DNA from: Adhaeribacter pallidiroseus
GTDB taxonomy: Bacteria > Bacteroidota > Bacteroidia > Cytophagales > Hymenobacteraceae
Assembly: GCF_003340495.1 (NCBI RefSeq)
Contig: NZ_QASA01000001.1
Span: 2,356,001 to 2,420,000, forward strand
Direction of reading: 5' to 3'
DNA length: 64,000 bases
A model generated the notes under the pieces. The model ran no database searches, was not told where the DNA came from, and saw nothing but the letters and a program-made list of their open reading frames with translations. The stretch's first letter is position 1. Every line of letters begins with the position of its first letter. Made by a program: the position numbers and the translations under genes. Positions 54,008 through 62,488 of the stretch are shown here, one piece after another.

Positions 54008-55111
54008 ATGAATAAATTCACCTTAGGCGTAGAAGAAGAGTTTATGGTTATTGATCCCGTTACACGGGAGCTTATTTCGCACGAACAAAAAATTGTAGAA
54101 GCCGCCCAGCGCGTGCACGAAGACCAGGTAAAAGCCGAAATGCACCAAGCCGTAGTGGAAGTGGGCACCAGTATTTGCCAGAACACCGCCGAAGCACGCA
54201 CCGAAGTTACTAAACTACGAAGAACCGTAGCTACTTTGGCTGGCGAGTTAGGCTTCCGGATTGGGGCAGCGGGCACCCACCCTTTCTCGCATTGGCAACA
54301 CCAACTCATCACGGACCACCCCCGGTACGCCGAGATTGTGGATGAGTTGCAAGAAGCCGCCCGTTCCAATTTAATATTTGGCTTACACGTGCACGTTGGT
54401 TTTCAGTCGCGCGAAATGGCCATTCATATTGCCAACCAGGTGCGGTATTTTTTACCCCATATTTATGCCTTATCTACCAATTCGCCTTTCTGGGAAGGCC
54501 GCAATACGGGTTATAAATCTTTCCGGACTAAAGTTTTCGATAAGTTTCCCCGGACGGGCATTCCGGATTACTTCCAGAGTGTAGAAGAATACGATAGTTA
54601 CATTAAGCTGCTGGTTAAAACCAATTGTATCGATAACGCTAAAAAAATCTGGTGGGACGTGCGGGTGCATCCTTTCTTCGAAACTATCGAATTCCGGATT
54701 TGCGATTGCCCCATGTTGGTAGATGAAACCATGGCTTTTACCGCTCTCTTTCAGGCCCTTTGCGCCAAACTCTACAAAATCCGGCAACAAAACATGAAAT
54801 TTATTACCTATAACCGGGCGTTAATTAACGAAAATAAATGGCGCGCGGCCCGCTACGGCATCGACGGCAAACTCATTGACTTTGGCAAAGAAATGGAAGT
54901 AAACACCCGGTCGTTGATCCTGGAATTACTCGATTTTGTAGACGATGTAGTAGACGAACTGGGCAGTCGGGACGAGATTAACTACGTGCATAAAATTATG
55001 GAACACGGCACCGGGGCCGATCGGCAGTTACAAGTTTATCATAAGAACCAAAGTTTAACCGATGTGGTTGATTATATTACGTCGCAAACCTTAAAAGGCG
55101 TGGATGTATAG
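54008..55111 (+). CDS. Carboxylate-amine ligase, GCS2/YbdK family
   Basis: A 367-residue member of the glutamate-cysteine ligase 2 family. GVEEEFMVID (residues 7-16) holds the Glu triad that binds Mg-ATP, GTHPFSHW (near 95), FGLHVHVGF (near 124) and DVRVHPFFETIEFRICD (near 218) complete the active site. YbdK in E. coli has weak gamma-glutamylcysteine synthetase activity; the native reaction of most members is unknown. In this group the enzyme could join Glu or another carboxylate to an amine. Confidence 0.92.
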   Translation: MNKFTLGVEEEFMVIDPVTRELISHEQKIVEAAQRVHEDQVKAEMHQAVVEVGTSICQNTAEARTEVTKLRRTVATLAGELGFRIGAAGTHPFSHWQHQLITDHPRYAEIVDELQEAARSNLIFGLHVHVGFQSREMAIHIANQVRYFLPHIYALSTNSPFWEGRNTGYKSFRTKVFDKFPRTGIPDYFQSVEEYDSYIKLLVKTNCIDNAKKIWWDVRVHPFFETIEFRICDCPMLVDETMAFTALFQALCAKLYKIRQQNMKFITYNRALINENKWRAARYGIDGKLIDFGKEMEVNTRSLILELLDFVDDVVDELGSRDEINYVHKIMEHGTGADRQLQVYHKNQSLTDVVDYITSQTLKGVDV

Positions 55112-55120
55112 TAATTTAAT

Positions 55121-55151
55121 TAGTTGTTCGTTATTTGTTGCTGGTTGTTAG
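55121..55151 (-). repeat. Repeat A short copy, opposite orientation
   Basis: AGTTGTTCGTTATTTG and GGTTGTTAG are the reverse complement of repeat A units, directly after the carboxylate-amine ligase gene, so copies flank this gene on both sides in opposite orientation. Confidence 0.6.
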
Positions 55152-55332
55152 AGCCATAAATTATCAGTAATAAATAGCTTAACTTTTTAACATAATAACC
55201 ACGAATAATTTGAGGAGCTTACCTTTTTTGAATAGGCTTTTACTGCCTTAACTTTGGTTTACTAATTGGGAAGGGTGATAAAAAAAAATTAAAATTTTAA
55301 CCTTTTTTAAGCTTCTAGCTTAAATATTATCA

Positions 55333-56169
55333 TTGAAAATAGTGTCTGTAAAAATTGCCATTTTAGATCTGTATGCCGGTCATCCCAACCAAGGAATGCG
55401 CGGCATTCAGGATATATTATTACGTTTTAGGGAAGCCAACCAACTAAAATTAGATTACCAGATTTTTGATGTGCGGGCTAAAAACGAAATTCCAAATACG
55501 GAATTTGACATTTACATTTCCAGCGGTGGTCCTGGTAGCCCCTTAGAAAGCATCGGCTCGGAATGGGAAAATAATTATTTCACGCTGATTCATCAGTTAG
55601 AAGATATCAATCGTAACCCAGATCGTTTAGATAAAAAGTACGTATTTTTTATTTGCCATTCGTTTCAACTTATCTGCCGCCAGTACCAGTTAGGTAAAAT
55701 CACGAAAAGAAAATCAACTTCGTTCGGAATTTTTCCAATTAACCGTACTTCGGCCGGAAAATCCGAAAAGTTCTTTCAAGGTTTAGGCGATCCGTTTTAT
55801 GCCGTCGACTCCCGGGATTGGCAGGTAATTGAACCCGACGAGGAACAATTCTTAGCCATGGGCGCCAAAATTCTGGCCTTAGAAAAAGAACGCCCGCACG
55901 TTAGTTTAGAGCGCTGCCTGATGGCTATCCGGTTCAACACCTATTTTTTTGGTACTCAGTTTCATCCGGAAGCTGACCCGGTAGGTATGAAAAAGCATTT
56001 GCTCGACGAAGAAAAGAAAAACCAGATTATTCAGGCGCACGGCGCCGATAAATACGCCGATATGCTCCAATTTCTCGAAGATCCAAGAAAGCTGGAGAAG
56101 ACGCAATACCAAATTATACCGGCATTTTTAAACCAAGCATTACTCGCGCTGCAGGAGGCTTACTTATGA
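55333..56169 (+). CDS. Class I glutamine amidotransferase
   Basis: A 278-residue GATase1 domain protein. The nucleophile is C108 in FFICHSFQL, with H211 and E213 in GTQFHPEAD completing the triad; SSGGPGSP near 63-70 is the oxyanion loop. It would hydrolyse glutamine and hand over ammonia. The start is non-ATG: TTG at 55333 or GTG at 55342. Its stop TGA overlaps the ATG of the next gene (ATGA at 56166-56169), so the partner synthetase is very likely the downstream ATP-grasp-like protein. It is not fused to GMP or CTP synthase domains. Confidence 0.88.
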   Translation: MKIVSVKIAILDLYAGHPNQGMRGIQDILLRFREANQLKLDYQIFDVRAKNEIPNTEFDIYISSGGPGSPLESIGSEWENNYFTLIHQLEDINRNPDRLDKKYVFFICHSFQLICRQYQLGKITKRKSTSFGIFPINRTSAGKSEKFFQGLGDPFYAVDSRDWQVIEPDEEQFLAMGAKILALEKERPHVSLERCLMAIRFNTYFFGTQFHPEADPVGMKKHLLDEEKKNQIIQAHGADKYADMLQFLEDPRKLEKTQYQIIPAFLNQALLALQEAYL

Positions 56170-57353
56170 TTAAAGAAACCCGCCAAGCTTATAACACGGC
56201 TTTTACCGAACAGGCTTATCACCACTTTCTAACGGATTTAAATAAAAACCTGCAACGCAATATTGAATTTAGAGTAGCCGAAACCCCGGTGTTTTTAAGC
56301 CCGGAATTTAAAAAAAAGTTAATTAGGGCGGGAGAAGAATTAGTAACTACCATTAAACAAGCGCATTTTAAACAACTCACCGAGAAAGCCATTCCGGAAG
56401 ATTGGCGGGTAGCCCACGAAAAAGGTCATCCGCATTTCCTTACTTTTGATTTTGCCGTTTGCCGCGACGATCAAGGCGAGTTAACTCCTAAATTAATTGA
56501 GCTGCAAGGTTTTCCCTCGCTGTATGCTTTTCAGGCGGAGTTGGCTGCTTCCTATCAGAAGCACTTTCCGGTAAGCCAAGGGTTTACGCCGTACTTTAAT
56601 CACCTGGATTTTGATAGCTATATTACATTGCTACGCCAAACCATTATTGGAAATAGCTTGCCCGAAGAAGTAATTCTTTTGGATATTAACGCTCAGGAAC
56701 AAAAAACGGCCGTAGATTTTTACTTAACCGCTCAATATTTAGGTCTGGCCATTGTGGCCTTACACGAGCTTAAGCAGAAAGGAAATAACTTTTACTACGA
56801 ACGGGATGGACAAGAACACCTAGTAAAGAAGATTTATAACCGATTAATTTTTGACGAAGTAACGGACAAAAACGCCGCTTTTGCGAAGGTGCCCGATTTA
56901 CTAACTGCCGAAACCATAGAATGGGTAACGCACCCGAATTGGTTTTATCGCATCAGCAAATACACCATGCCTTTTTTAGAAAGTGAGTTTGTGCCTCTGA
57001 CGTACTTTCTTTCGGAATTAAAAAATATACCGGCAAATATAGCAGATTACGTTTTAAAACCTTTGTTTTCCTTTGCGGGCCAAGGAGTTATTATTGATGT
57101 GTCCGAAGCAGATATAAACGCGATTGCAGATCCGGAAAACTGGATTTTACAAGAAAAAGTAAGCTACGAACCCGTTATTCAAACTTTGGATGGTTTAGTT
57201 AAATGCGAAATCCGGTTGATGTACTTATGGCCCGATCCTGATTTGGAACCAACCTTAGCTATTTCATTAGCCAGGCTAAGCCGCGGCAAAATGATTGGCG
57301 TACGCTACAACCAAGATTTTAATTGGGTAGGCGGCTCGGTTTGTCTGTTTTAA
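56166..57353 (+). CDS. Putative circularly permuted ATP-grasp ligase
   Basis: This 395-residue protein has no obvious named family. Two stretches mirror the YgiC/GspS-like protein encoded at 29838-31058: LTFDFAVCRDD with KLIELQGFPS (about 92-118) against GRFDLV with KLLEFNADTATS, and KPLFSFAGQGVII (298-310) against KPFFGREGQNVQV, each followed by an acidic and Gln-Glu region. I therefore infer a circularly permuted ATP-grasp fold. Coupling with the amidotransferase by a 4-base overlap suggests a glutamine-dependent amide-forming ligase. Confirmation needs structure-based comparison. Confidence 0.6.
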   Translation: MIKETRQAYNTAFTEQAYHHFLTDLNKNLQRNIEFRVAETPVFLSPEFKKKLIRAGEELVTTIKQAHFKQLTEKAIPEDWRVAHEKGHPHFLTFDFAVCRDDQGELTPKLIELQGFPSLYAFQAELAASYQKHFPVSQGFTPYFNHLDFDSYITLLRQTIIGNSLPEEVILLDINAQEQKTAVDFYLTAQYLGLAIVALHELKQKGNNFYYERDGQEHLVKKIYNRLIFDEVTDKNAAFAKVPDLLTAETIEWVTHPNWFYRISKYTMPFLESEFVPLTYFLSELKNIPANIADYVLKPLFSFAGQGVIIDVSEADINAIADPENWILQEKVSYEPVIQTLDGLVKCEIRLMYLWPDPDLEPTLAISLARLSRGKMIGVRYNQDFNWVGGSVCLF

Positions 57354-57579
57354 GTTTTTGTAATTTCAACTTCTATCCAGCTAATAAGCAGCACTTAATA
57401 TAAGTTTTTGTAAACTTTCACAAAAAGATATTTATAGCTGGTTGTGCCTGCACAAACGGGAGCACCTCCAAAGGGCATTATTCAAAAGGCCAATGGGCGC
57501 CTGGCTATTTTTAAAATTTCGATGAGAAGTAAGCTTTAATTTTTTTCTAAAAGTAAACCTTAGGTAAAATAACAAAGCC

Positions 57580-58422
57580 TTACTCCAAAGCAACTAAAGG
57601 TTGCTTCTTCAGCAAGCGGCGAGGCAGTAGATCTTTGCCCCTGAACCGATTTAAATCTACTGTTACACTTAACCCAGGCACGCCGTACAAATAAGTAGGT
57701 GCGTATACAATGGTTGGCTTCCGGCCCCAGCGGTTACGATGCGATAAATAAGCTAAATGGGAAGACAAAATGCCAATGCCCGCTCCGGCAAATACATCAG
57801 ACTGCCAGTGTTTATTATTCAACATGCGTAAGGCACCCACGCTGGTCGCAATGGTATACGCGCCAATGCCAAACCAAGGGCTCCGGTGACGCAATTCAGA
57901 ATGGATAATGGAAGCCGCTAAAAAAGCGTGCGCCGTATGGCCCGATGGAAAAGAATAAGAATTCTCACCGTTGGGCCGTTCCTGCTTGGTGATACTCTTG
58001 AGTCCAAAAACTAACACCGCATTTATAGCTTCGGCTTTTAAAATCAGAATACCCGTATTCAGGTAATCATGGTTGCCTTCGTATTGCAAGGTATAAGCTA
58101 AAGCCAATTCTACAAATGGGGCAAAAATTAAATAATCATCTACCTTGGTCCGGAAATTAGGGAAGTTTCTTTGTAAGTCGCGCTTGGCATCGTAGCTACT
58201 ATACAGGCCATTGTCTTTAATCGTACTTATTCCGTAGCCAATTAGAACAGCCGGTACAATAGAAGCTTTAAAACCTTTTGATTTTAGAAAAGTAGTTCTG
58301 GCTTGGGTTACAACAGTATCTTGGTACTTTTTTAAAGTATCCGCATCCTGAGCCCGTAATTCTGGACTAATAAAACTTAAAAAAAGAGAAATAGTTAACC
58401 AAAAATGAGTAACAGACTTCAT
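57580..58422 (-). CDS. Exported PAP2-family phosphatase
   Basis: A PAP2 phosphatase with a cleavable-looking signal peptide (residues 1-23, ending LRAQ). The three motifs are KSITKQERP (KX6RP), YSFPSGHTAHAF (PSGH) and LRMLNNKHWQSD (a version of SRX5HX3D with Leu in place of Ser). The protein probably removes phosphate from lipid phosphates in the periplasm or outer membrane. The frame is open to 58449; the ATG at 58422 (MKSVTHFW) starts the signal peptide and is preferred. It is divergent from a second PAP2 gene. Confidence 0.88.
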   Translation of the reverse strand: MKSVTHFWLTISLFLSFISPELRAQDADTLKKYQDTVVTQARTTFLKSKGFKASIVPAVLIGYGISTIKDNGLYSSYDAKRDLQRNFPNFRTKVDDYLIFAPFVELALAYTLQYEGNHDYLNTGILILKAEAINAVLVFGLKSITKQERPNGENSYSFPSGHTAHAFLAASIIHSELRHRSPWFGIGAYTIATSVGALRMLNNKHWQSDVFAGAGIGILSSHLAYLSHRNRWGRKPTIVYAPTYLYGVPGLSVTVDLNRFRGKDLLPRRLLKKQPLVALE

Positions 58423-58691
58423 ATAAATATTTATTAAATGAGCATACAACTAAAGATTTTCTATCATTCGCAATACCGGTTGCTAAAGTTGCCCTCTGTT
58501 ATTTAGTGATTAATAACGTACGATTCAGTTTATCTATATACTTTACTGGTAACTAACTCTAATGCAAATTATTCTTTTGCTGCAAAGCTAAGTTGGGATT
58601 AGGCAGTTGTTCTTTCTTCAATCAATTATTGTAGCTTATTTTTAAATTTAGTTGGTTTTATTATTGATTTGATACCATACGTACCTGGAAT

Positions 58692-59492
58692 ATGCTTTTT
58701 AGACTACCATTTCTTTATTTATCTAATAAGATAAAATCATTTTTCCGGAAGCCTTATATGCAAAGGCTAAAACGAAAGTTCCCGGGGCTTTTTTCTTTTA
58801 TCCGGAATCGGTTTAAATCGGGTAACTTTTTTGGACTTACCTTTACTATTTTACTAATTTTAACTACGCTTAATATCATCATGTTATCGGAATTAGCAGA
58901 GCACGTGGTTAATTCTGACCAACTCAAAAGAGTAGATATGGAAGTTTCCGGGGCTTTCTTCAACATCCGAAATCCCTTATTGAGTCAATGTTTATTTTAC
59001 CTTACCAAATTGGGTTCGATCTATGGTATTAGCACTATCACCATTATAGCGGGGGTAGTTTTAATTTCCAGAAAACGAATTATTCAGTTAATTGGCCTTT
59101 TTATTTCGGTGTTGGGCAGCGGTATAACCATGCACTACTCTAAAGTTTATTTTCACCGGGAAAGGCCATTAAACATAGCGTATTACATTCCGGAAAATTC
59201 TTTTTCATTTCCCAGCGGTCATTCTACTAGCATTATGGCCGTTTTGGGCATTTTATGTTATTTTATTTTTTTAGACATTAAAAAAAGGCCTCTTCGAAAT
59301 GTGCTTATCACGTTAGGGTTGAGCTGTATTTTTTTGGTAGGTTTTAGCCGCATTTACTTGGGCGTACATTTTTTAACCGACGTAACCGCCGGCTTCTTAT
59401 TAGGTTTTCTATGGGTTTTGCTGGGAATTGGTTTTATGGAATACTTAACATTAAAACAACTGCAACGCGCTAATAAACTCGTAGTAGATTAA
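58692..59492 (+). CDS. PAP2-family membrane phosphatase
   Basis: A 266-residue integral membrane PAP2 protein with six predicted segments. KVYFHRERP, FSFPSGHSTSIM and GFSRIYLGVHFLTDV are the three canonical phosphatase motifs, all intact. Such enzymes act on undecaprenyl pyrophosphate or phosphatidic acid. The basic N-terminus before the first membrane segment (residues 1-45) is longer than usual. It is divergent from the other PAP2 gene with 269 bases between. Confidence 0.88.
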   Translation: MLFRLPFLYLSNKIKSFFRKPYMQRLKRKFPGLFSFIRNRFKSGNFFGLTFTILLILTTLNIIMLSELAEHVVNSDQLKRVDMEVSGAFFNIRNPLLSQCLFYLTKLGSIYGISTITIIAGVVLISRKRIIQLIGLFISVLGSGITMHYSKVYFHRERPLNIAYYIPENSFSFPSGHSTSIMAVLGILCYFIFLDIKKRPLRNVLITLGLSCIFLVGFSRIYLGVHFLTDVTAGFLLGFLWVLLGIGFMEYLTLKQLQRANKLVVD

Positions 59493-59807
59493 TAACGCTG
59501 TATTTTATTTACAAAAACACAAAAGTGTTATTTATAATAATTACTGGAGCCAAATATTACGTGTCACCTAACGTAAATTGAAATATTAAAAGCCCAAAAT
59601 TGCATTTTAGAACCTTTTTTAAAACTTCAACACGGCAGTTGTTTCTTAGTTAAATACTTCCCGTATAAAGGCTATTAAGGCGCTTCGTTCCTAACTAAAG
59701 ATTAAGCAGTATTACTTCTTGTTTTAAGTATAAATACTTGAAACTGGGCAAATTACGTAATTTAATTTGCCGCACATCTTTTGTAACTATTAGCCGTAGG
59801 GAGAAAT
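59493..59807. other. 315-base intergenic region
   Basis: AT-rich stretch after the PAP2 gene. No repeat, terminator or promoter was recognised with confidence. Confidence 0.4.
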
Positions 59808-60056
59808 ATGAGTTTAGATGAATTTCTGATTAAACCATTAGATTGGCGAGCCCATTTTGTCAGTTTGCAGGGTGTATTTCTGGCAAACCGGAGCGGCTAT
59901 AAATTTGATTTTAGCCTATACTACGTAGCCGATTTTTTCGTGGAAATCTGGTACACCAAAGGGAGCCACGAAGTTGGTTTAATTCGCGGCTTTACCGAAA
60001 CTGCCTGCCTTACTACCTATCTCGATGAGATTAACCTATCGGATATTCGTATTTAA
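59808..60056 (+). CDS. Small conserved-looking hypothetical protein
   Basis: An 82-residue protein rich in aromatic and acidic residues (FVSLQGVFLANRSGYKFDF, YYVADFFVEIWYTKG, TTYLDEINLSDIRI), with no signal or membrane segment. Balanced composition and codon use like its neighbours argue for a real gene. I do not recognise a family. It stands alone between the PAP2 gene and the convergent GT51-type gene. Confidence 0.6.
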   Translation: MSLDEFLIKPLDWRAHFVSLQGVFLANRSGYKFDFSLYYVADFFVEIWYTKGSHEVGLIRGFTETACLTTYLDEINLSDIRI

Positions 60057-60212
60057 ATCTGTTATTTTTGTTTTACAATTTGTTACCCCACAACAGAGCC
60101 TACCATGGGTTGTTAATTAATTTTTGTCAACGTTTATTACTTGTTTAACGCGATTTTTTAAATTTTTTTAAGATTGCTTTGTTAAGTGCCGTGTTATACT
60201 TCGGTTTACTTC

Positions 60213-62228
60213 TTAATCTAACAAATCAATTGGGGTAACTAAATCAATCTGCAACGAATCTACCGCGGTAGTATCCGGAGGAGGCGTAGCTGTTACAATT
60301 AAATCACGCGCGCGACCAGCTAAATTTACGTGGGGATAGAGGTTATCGTATTCTTCCCGTGAAATAAGGCCCCGGCGCAGCATAATGCCCGAAATAAGCC
60401 GAAAAAAATACCGGGGTCGATTCCGCAAGTTCCCGTAGGCATCAAAGGAATACCGATAAGCTTTGGGCCGGGGAATAATACTGGTTAAAAATAAGCTTTC
60501 GGCTAGGTTCAGCTCCGAGGGGTATTTTTCAAAAAAGAACCGGGATGCTTCTTTTACTCCGTACACATTAGGTCCCCATTCAATAATGTTTAAATATACT
60601 TCGTACATGCGCTGTTTCGAAGTGAGCCGGTTATTTTCGATTAGCCATACAATCAGCATCTCTTCCACTTTACGGGCCACGGTTTTTTTGCGGGTTAAAA
60701 ACACGTTTTTCACCAGTTGCATGGAAATGGTACTACCGCCCCGGGTAAAGTTTTTTTCCTTAATATTGGTAATCATGGAGTGCCGGAACGCCCCTTCGTG
60801 GAATCCTTTATGCTTAAAAAAACCGTAATCTTCGGAAGTTAAAATGCTGTTTTTTAAATAATTAGAAATCTGGTTATAAGGAGTAAAGTTAGGGTTCTGC
60901 GGCCCCACCAGAAAGGTACGCACCGGCTTATCGTACTCATAAACCGTATGTTCAAAAGGAGCGTTCATGAGGCGCAAATCAGTTTTGCCGAAATTAGTTA
61001 TATTAAAATACTTGCCCTCTAAATCCGAATCAAATTTTAAACTGTCTACCTGAGCCAGGTCTACGTAAAAGTTCATGTTGTAAGTTAAATAACCCTGGGC
61101 TTTAATCCCTTCCAGCGTTTCAAACATCCCTTTGGGTAAAGATTCAAAAAAGTCGTTGGCTTCGGTTTGCGCGGAGCGTACTTTTAAAGCAATGCGTTTA
61201 GATGGTTTGGTAATCAGGCGCGCTTGCGGATATACCACCATTTTGTTCAGCGTAACCCGGGTTAAAGTATCTAATGAGTAATAATCCTGACCAATGGTAA
61301 CTACGTAGTTAATGGCGCCTTTATCAATCTCTACATCGCCGTCGGCTACCTTCGGATGATTTACCAATAATTTGTTCATGCGGCCTTCTCCTTTAATGGT
61401 TAGCCGGTTTTGTTTATATACTTTATCGGTTAAACTTACTTTTAGCGAGTCGAAAGATAATTTAGCGCCGTATTTTTCTTTGATATAAGGAATTCGGATA
61501 CCAGCAGTATCCGTGGTATACAAATTGGCCGAAATCTGGTAATCATCGGGATTAATGCTGCCATCTACGTGCAATTTGTTGACCAGCGAATCGGTTTGCA
61601 CCGTTAGAGAAGAACTAATATTGCCTTCGTCTACGGTAAGCAAGGGCATATTTACCCGGATGTTGCGGTTATCGCTTTCGTAGGTTACCAGCAAATTGCG
61701 GAAAGTAACTTCTTCCGGCACGTTCTCGAAGGCCCGTTCAATTAAATTATTTAAAATTTCGCCGTAATTACGCCCTTCGGCTTTCGCCTGGGTGGGCGCC
61801 TCGGCGGGTTTCTTGCGCAGCAAAAAGCTATAATTATTCTGGGTCTTGGTTTTACGCGCCGTTACAAAAGCATTGGCAATTTTGAGCTCGCTAAATACCA
61901 CCCGGCCTTTAAAAACAGTCCAGAGACTAATTTCGGCGTCTACGCTATCGGTAGTAAACAAAGTATCGGCACCTTTCGGGATAACGGCAATGTCGCGCAT
62001 GATTACCGTTTTAACGCCCACGTAATCGGCTTTGCCGATTACCAGATCTACCGGATACTTGCGTTCCACGCGGGTGGTAACTTCTTTTACGACAAATTGC
62101 AATATGTTTCGGCGAAAAATAAAAAGTACACTTAGGGCTACTAGCAATACTATTGCCGCAATAGAGGCCACTTTGCCAGCGATTTTGGCGCCTTTACTTT
62201 TTAAAATTGCTTGTATTTTCGGGTTCAA
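60213..62228 (-). CDS. AsmA-like protein fused to GT51 transglycosylase domain
   Basis: The 671-residue protein has one N-terminal membrane anchor (about 17-38), then some 400 residues of beta-rich repeats (DSVDAEISLWTVFKGRVVFSE-like strands, DVEIDKGAIN) resembling AsmA/DUF748 domains. The last 210 residues are a GT51 peptidoglycan glycosyltransferase: SEDYGFFKHKG (catalytic Glu near 466), RGGSTISMQLVKN (about 496-508), RKVEEML and NIIEWGPNVYGV near 545-556. No transpeptidase domain follows. It would polymerise lipid II, or use the fold in envelope transport. The ATG at 62228 directly precedes the anchor. Confidence 0.8.
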   Translation of the reverse strand: MNPKIQAILKSKGAKIAGKVASIAAIVLLVALSVLFIFRRNILQFVVKEVTTRVERKYPVDLVIGKADYVGVKTVIMRDIAVIPKGADTLFTTDSVDAEISLWTVFKGRVVFSELKIANAFVTARKTKTQNNYSFLLRKKPAEAPTQAKAEGRNYGEILNNLIERAFENVPEEVTFRNLLVTYESDNRNIRVNMPLLTVDEGNISSSLTVQTDSLVNKLHVDGSINPDDYQISANLYTTDTAGIRIPYIKEKYGAKLSFDSLKVSLTDKVYKQNRLTIKGEGRMNKLLVNHPKVADGDVEIDKGAINYVVTIGQDYYSLDTLTRVTLNKMVVYPQARLITKPSKRIALKVRSAQTEANDFFESLPKGMFETLEGIKAQGYLTYNMNFYVDLAQVDSLKFDSDLEGKYFNITNFGKTDLRLMNAPFEHTVYEYDKPVRTFLVGPQNPNFTPYNQISNYLKNSILTSEDYGFFKHKGFHEGAFRHSMITNIKEKNFTRGGSTISMQLVKNVFLTRKKTVARKVEEMLIVWLIENNRLTSKQRMYEVYLNIIEWGPNVYGVKEASRFFFEKYPSELNLAESLFLTSIIPRPKAYRYSFDAYGNLRNRPRYFFRLISGIMLRRGLISREEYDNLYPHVNLAGRARDLIVTATPPPDTTAVDSLQIDLVTPIDLLD

Positions 62229-62464
62229 CGCAGGTCTATTTTATAATAATTCACAGATAATCAAAGTGTAACTTTATTATCCGTTTTCCTATTTTATTAC
62301 TGGTGGTTTATACTAATAACTTACCTGTAAACGTAAAATTTTCGTTAAAAGGTTAATATTTTTTAAATCTTACCCTAGCCACGAGTGCCACAAAAGTAAC
62401 GCCATTTCTTTAATTTTAGCATCTTTTAAGCTTTATCTGCCACCTTAATTTAAATTAATAGACT

Positions 62465-62472
62465 TATCTTTG
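62465..62472 (+). promoter_or_regulatory. Candidate -7 box for purB
   Basis: TATCTTTG fits TAnnTTTG and ends 16 bases before the purB ATG. No TTG at the expected -33 distance. Confidence 0.4.
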
Positions 62473-62488
62473 GCCAAAAGTTGTATTT

